Source: Brevibacillus_F sp035644815 (GTDB lineage: Bacteria; Bacillota; Bacilli; Brevibacillales; Brevibacillaceae). Taken from it: a stretch of DNA of 7,593 bases. The first letter of the stretch is position 1; every line of letters begins with the position of its first letter. Positions 7,301 through 7,593 of the stretch are shown one piece after another. The notes below the pieces were generated by a model, which had not been told where the DNA came from, ran no database searches, and worked only from the letters and a program-made list of their open reading frames with translations. The stretch covers positions 1 through 7,593 of the forward strand of contig DASQNU010000213.1 of NCBI GenBank assembly GCA_035644815.1, read 5' to 3'. The position numbers and the translations under genes were made by a program.

Positions 7301-7491
7301 TCCAGGCGCCGATGGGTGTGACCGTTATCTTTGGTCTTAGCTTCTCTACATTGGTCACATTGGTACTGGTTCCAGTGGTGTATTCCTGGTTTGATGATCT
7401 GGGGATCAAACGTCGACTCAAGCGTGAGAAGAAGAGAGAAAAGAAACTGCTGAAACAACAACAGAAACAAGTTCCGACCTTGGAATCCTAG
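4348..7491 (+). CDS. RND-family efflux transporter (AcrB/SwrC-like permease)
   Basis: The 1047-residue product is a proton-driven resistance-nodulation-division pump, full length for the hydrophobe/amphiphile efflux family. It has the duplicated plan: helix 1 (about 14-33), a first large extracytoplasmic domain (about 34-335), helices 2-6 (about 337-484), helix 7 (about 533-552), a second large domain (about 553-855) and helices 8-12 (about 858-1013). The family start FSIKRPVTV, SYDGASPTEVE (52-62), G-x-E-FFP (554-559) and RLRPILMT (957-964) are present. In the proton path, D400 matches AcrB D407, but the D408 position is F401 and the K940 position is N927; R957 and T964 match R971 and T978. 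The tail (1021-1040) is very basic. The lipoprotein gene 25 bases downstream is probably co-transcribed. Substrate unknown; lipopeptides, antibiotics or lipids are possible by analogy with SwrC. Confidence 0.95.
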   Translation: MDLNISEFSIKRPVTVIMLTLALLIFGFVSLPRLAIDLMPDLEFPVAVVVTSYDGASPTEVEKLVTKPIESAVGTVSNIDSITSVSMQGASQVVVMFNWGTDLDQATLDMREKVDQIKATLPDDANSPRVMRFDPNSQPIMYYTLTGSEDVNKMKDMAEDIIQSRLERIDGVAAVSINGGRDRVVDITLDPAKIAAYGLTIEQVQQAISSSNMSASTGAVREGDEKLNIRVEGEFADVSKIGLTPIPVGSGSIRLNNIAEVQDTLDEVTALNYLDGTQGVFLAITKASGGNTIEVADAVKEEIEKIKAQLPSNVTLTEAIDTSTYIEDSIYTTAEHALLGGFFGILMLFFFLGSLSSMLIAVIVLPVSIMATFVLMYMTGQTINLISLSGLTLGLGSLVDFSVVILENIFRQREQGKGMVQAALDGSKEVGTAVMASALAQICVFAPIALTEGIASELFGPLALTVVYSHIAALVFSIILVPMLSSRMLKKVPNHGENKDYRGINPVIWFNKGFHKVENGYSKLLKWSLGHRKSVMVITIVMIVGSFALTPMIGAEFFPASDEGQVSISIETPNGTVIEETDRVTKQVESIVSKLPELKMMVTSIGSDGSPVAATAATNRATMYVLLVDVLERSRSSQDIAQELRQQLESVPGAEFTVSATSGFSTGSPVDITLRGDDLEVLKEIGSIIKEEVKSVKGTANVVNSLEDTKQEFEVKVDAEKASINGLTTGQIISAVRTAFNGQTVTKYRTGDDEIDVNIRLPENYREDVNYLNNLRIAGAGGAQIALSTVAQVQKVDVPLAINRSDQSREVKITADLDGRDLNSVITEIRGKLDQLSLPDGYNLQYGGQSEDMAESFMSLGLAIILAIVLVYMVMASQFESFYSPFIIMFALPPTLPGVLIGLAATGTTLSVSVLIGYILLVGLVMNNSIVLIDYINQLRKKGNTAKEAIVLAGPVRLRPILMTTLTTILSIGPLAFATGSGTEFQAPMGVTVIFGLSFSTLVTLVLVPVVYSWFDDLGIKRRLKREKKREKKLLKQQQKQVPTLES

Positions 7492-7505
7492 GCGTTTTTG
7501 TAAAC

Positions 7506-7510
7506 GGAGG
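7506..7510 (+). promoter_or_regulatory. Ribosome binding site of the downstream lipoprotein gene
   Basis: GGAGG lies 6 bases before the ATG at 7517, inside the 25-base gap after the pump stop codon. The short gap and strong site argue for one transcript with the pump. Confidence 0.8.
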
Positions 7511-7516
7511 GAGAGT

Positions 7517-7593
7517 ATGAAAGTGAAAAAACAACACTTAATACTGGCATTATCATCAGCATTGCTCTTGTCGGCATGCTCGCAGGGAGCGCC
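7517..7593 (+). CDS. Lipoprotein, probable RND membrane-fusion (adaptor) subunit, cut by the window end
   Basis: Only 25 codons are present. They encode a basic N-terminus (MKVKK), a hydrophobic core (residues 8-19) and the lipobox L-S-A-C with C21 as the predicted lipidated cysteine. This is a clear type II signal peptide, so the mature protein should be tethered to the outer face of the membrane. Identity as a HlyD/AcrA-type adaptor is inferred from its place directly after an RND pump and from the fact that such adaptors are often lipoproteins. No adaptor domain is visible in the part shown. A substrate-binding or unrelated lipoprotein remains possible. Confidence 0.75.
   Translation, partial: MKVKKQHLILALSSALLLSACSQGA

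Overview
The window looks like chromosomal DNA of a low-to-moderate GC, endospore-former-type Bacillota, most like Brevibacillus or a relative such as Paenibacillus. This rests on strong AGGAGG-type ribosome binding sites, TTG and GTG starts, a Bacillus-type cardiolipin synthase, a six-helix HisKA_3 sensor kinase and a lipoprotein signal peptide on the gene after an RND pump. The genus is inferred from overall impression, not from an alignment. I see no phage, transposon, CRISPR, rRNA or tRNA sequence.

Layout: (1) 40-528, plus strand, a divergent paralogue of translation initiation factor IF-3 standing alone, without the rpmI-rplT partners of the canonical infC operon. (2) 547-585, a strong palindromic hairpin between two convergent genes, probably a shared terminator. 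(3) 621-2066, minus strand, cardiolipin synthase with two HKD motifs and two N-terminal membrane helices. (4) 2193-2218, a textbook intrinsic terminator closing the next minus-strand operon. (5) 2220-4096, minus strand, a two-component system. The kinase gene comes first (2897-4096, TTG start) and the NarL/FixJ response regulator (2220-2900) overlaps its end by an ATGA. (6) 4097-4347, a 251-base divergent control region with a 16-base palindrome, candidate promoters and a weak attenuator-like hairpin ending in seven T. (7) 4348-7491, plus strand, a complete RND-family efflux pump of 1047 residues. (8) 7517 to the window end, plus strand, the first 25 codons of a lipoprotein that is probably the pump's membrane-fusion partner.

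The most coherent story is an envelope module. A membrane kinase and its LuxR-type regulator are transcribed away from an RND pump plus lipoprotein adaptor, sharing one control region, so the regulator may control the pump, itself, or both. That regulatory link is inferred from position only. Cardiolipin synthase next door also acts in the membrane but has its own ribosome binding site and lies beyond a terminator, so it is probably a separate unit. The points most worth a second look are the degenerate solo IF-3 paralogue, the altered proton-relay residues of the pump, and the structured divergent control region. I found no clearly unprecedented system.
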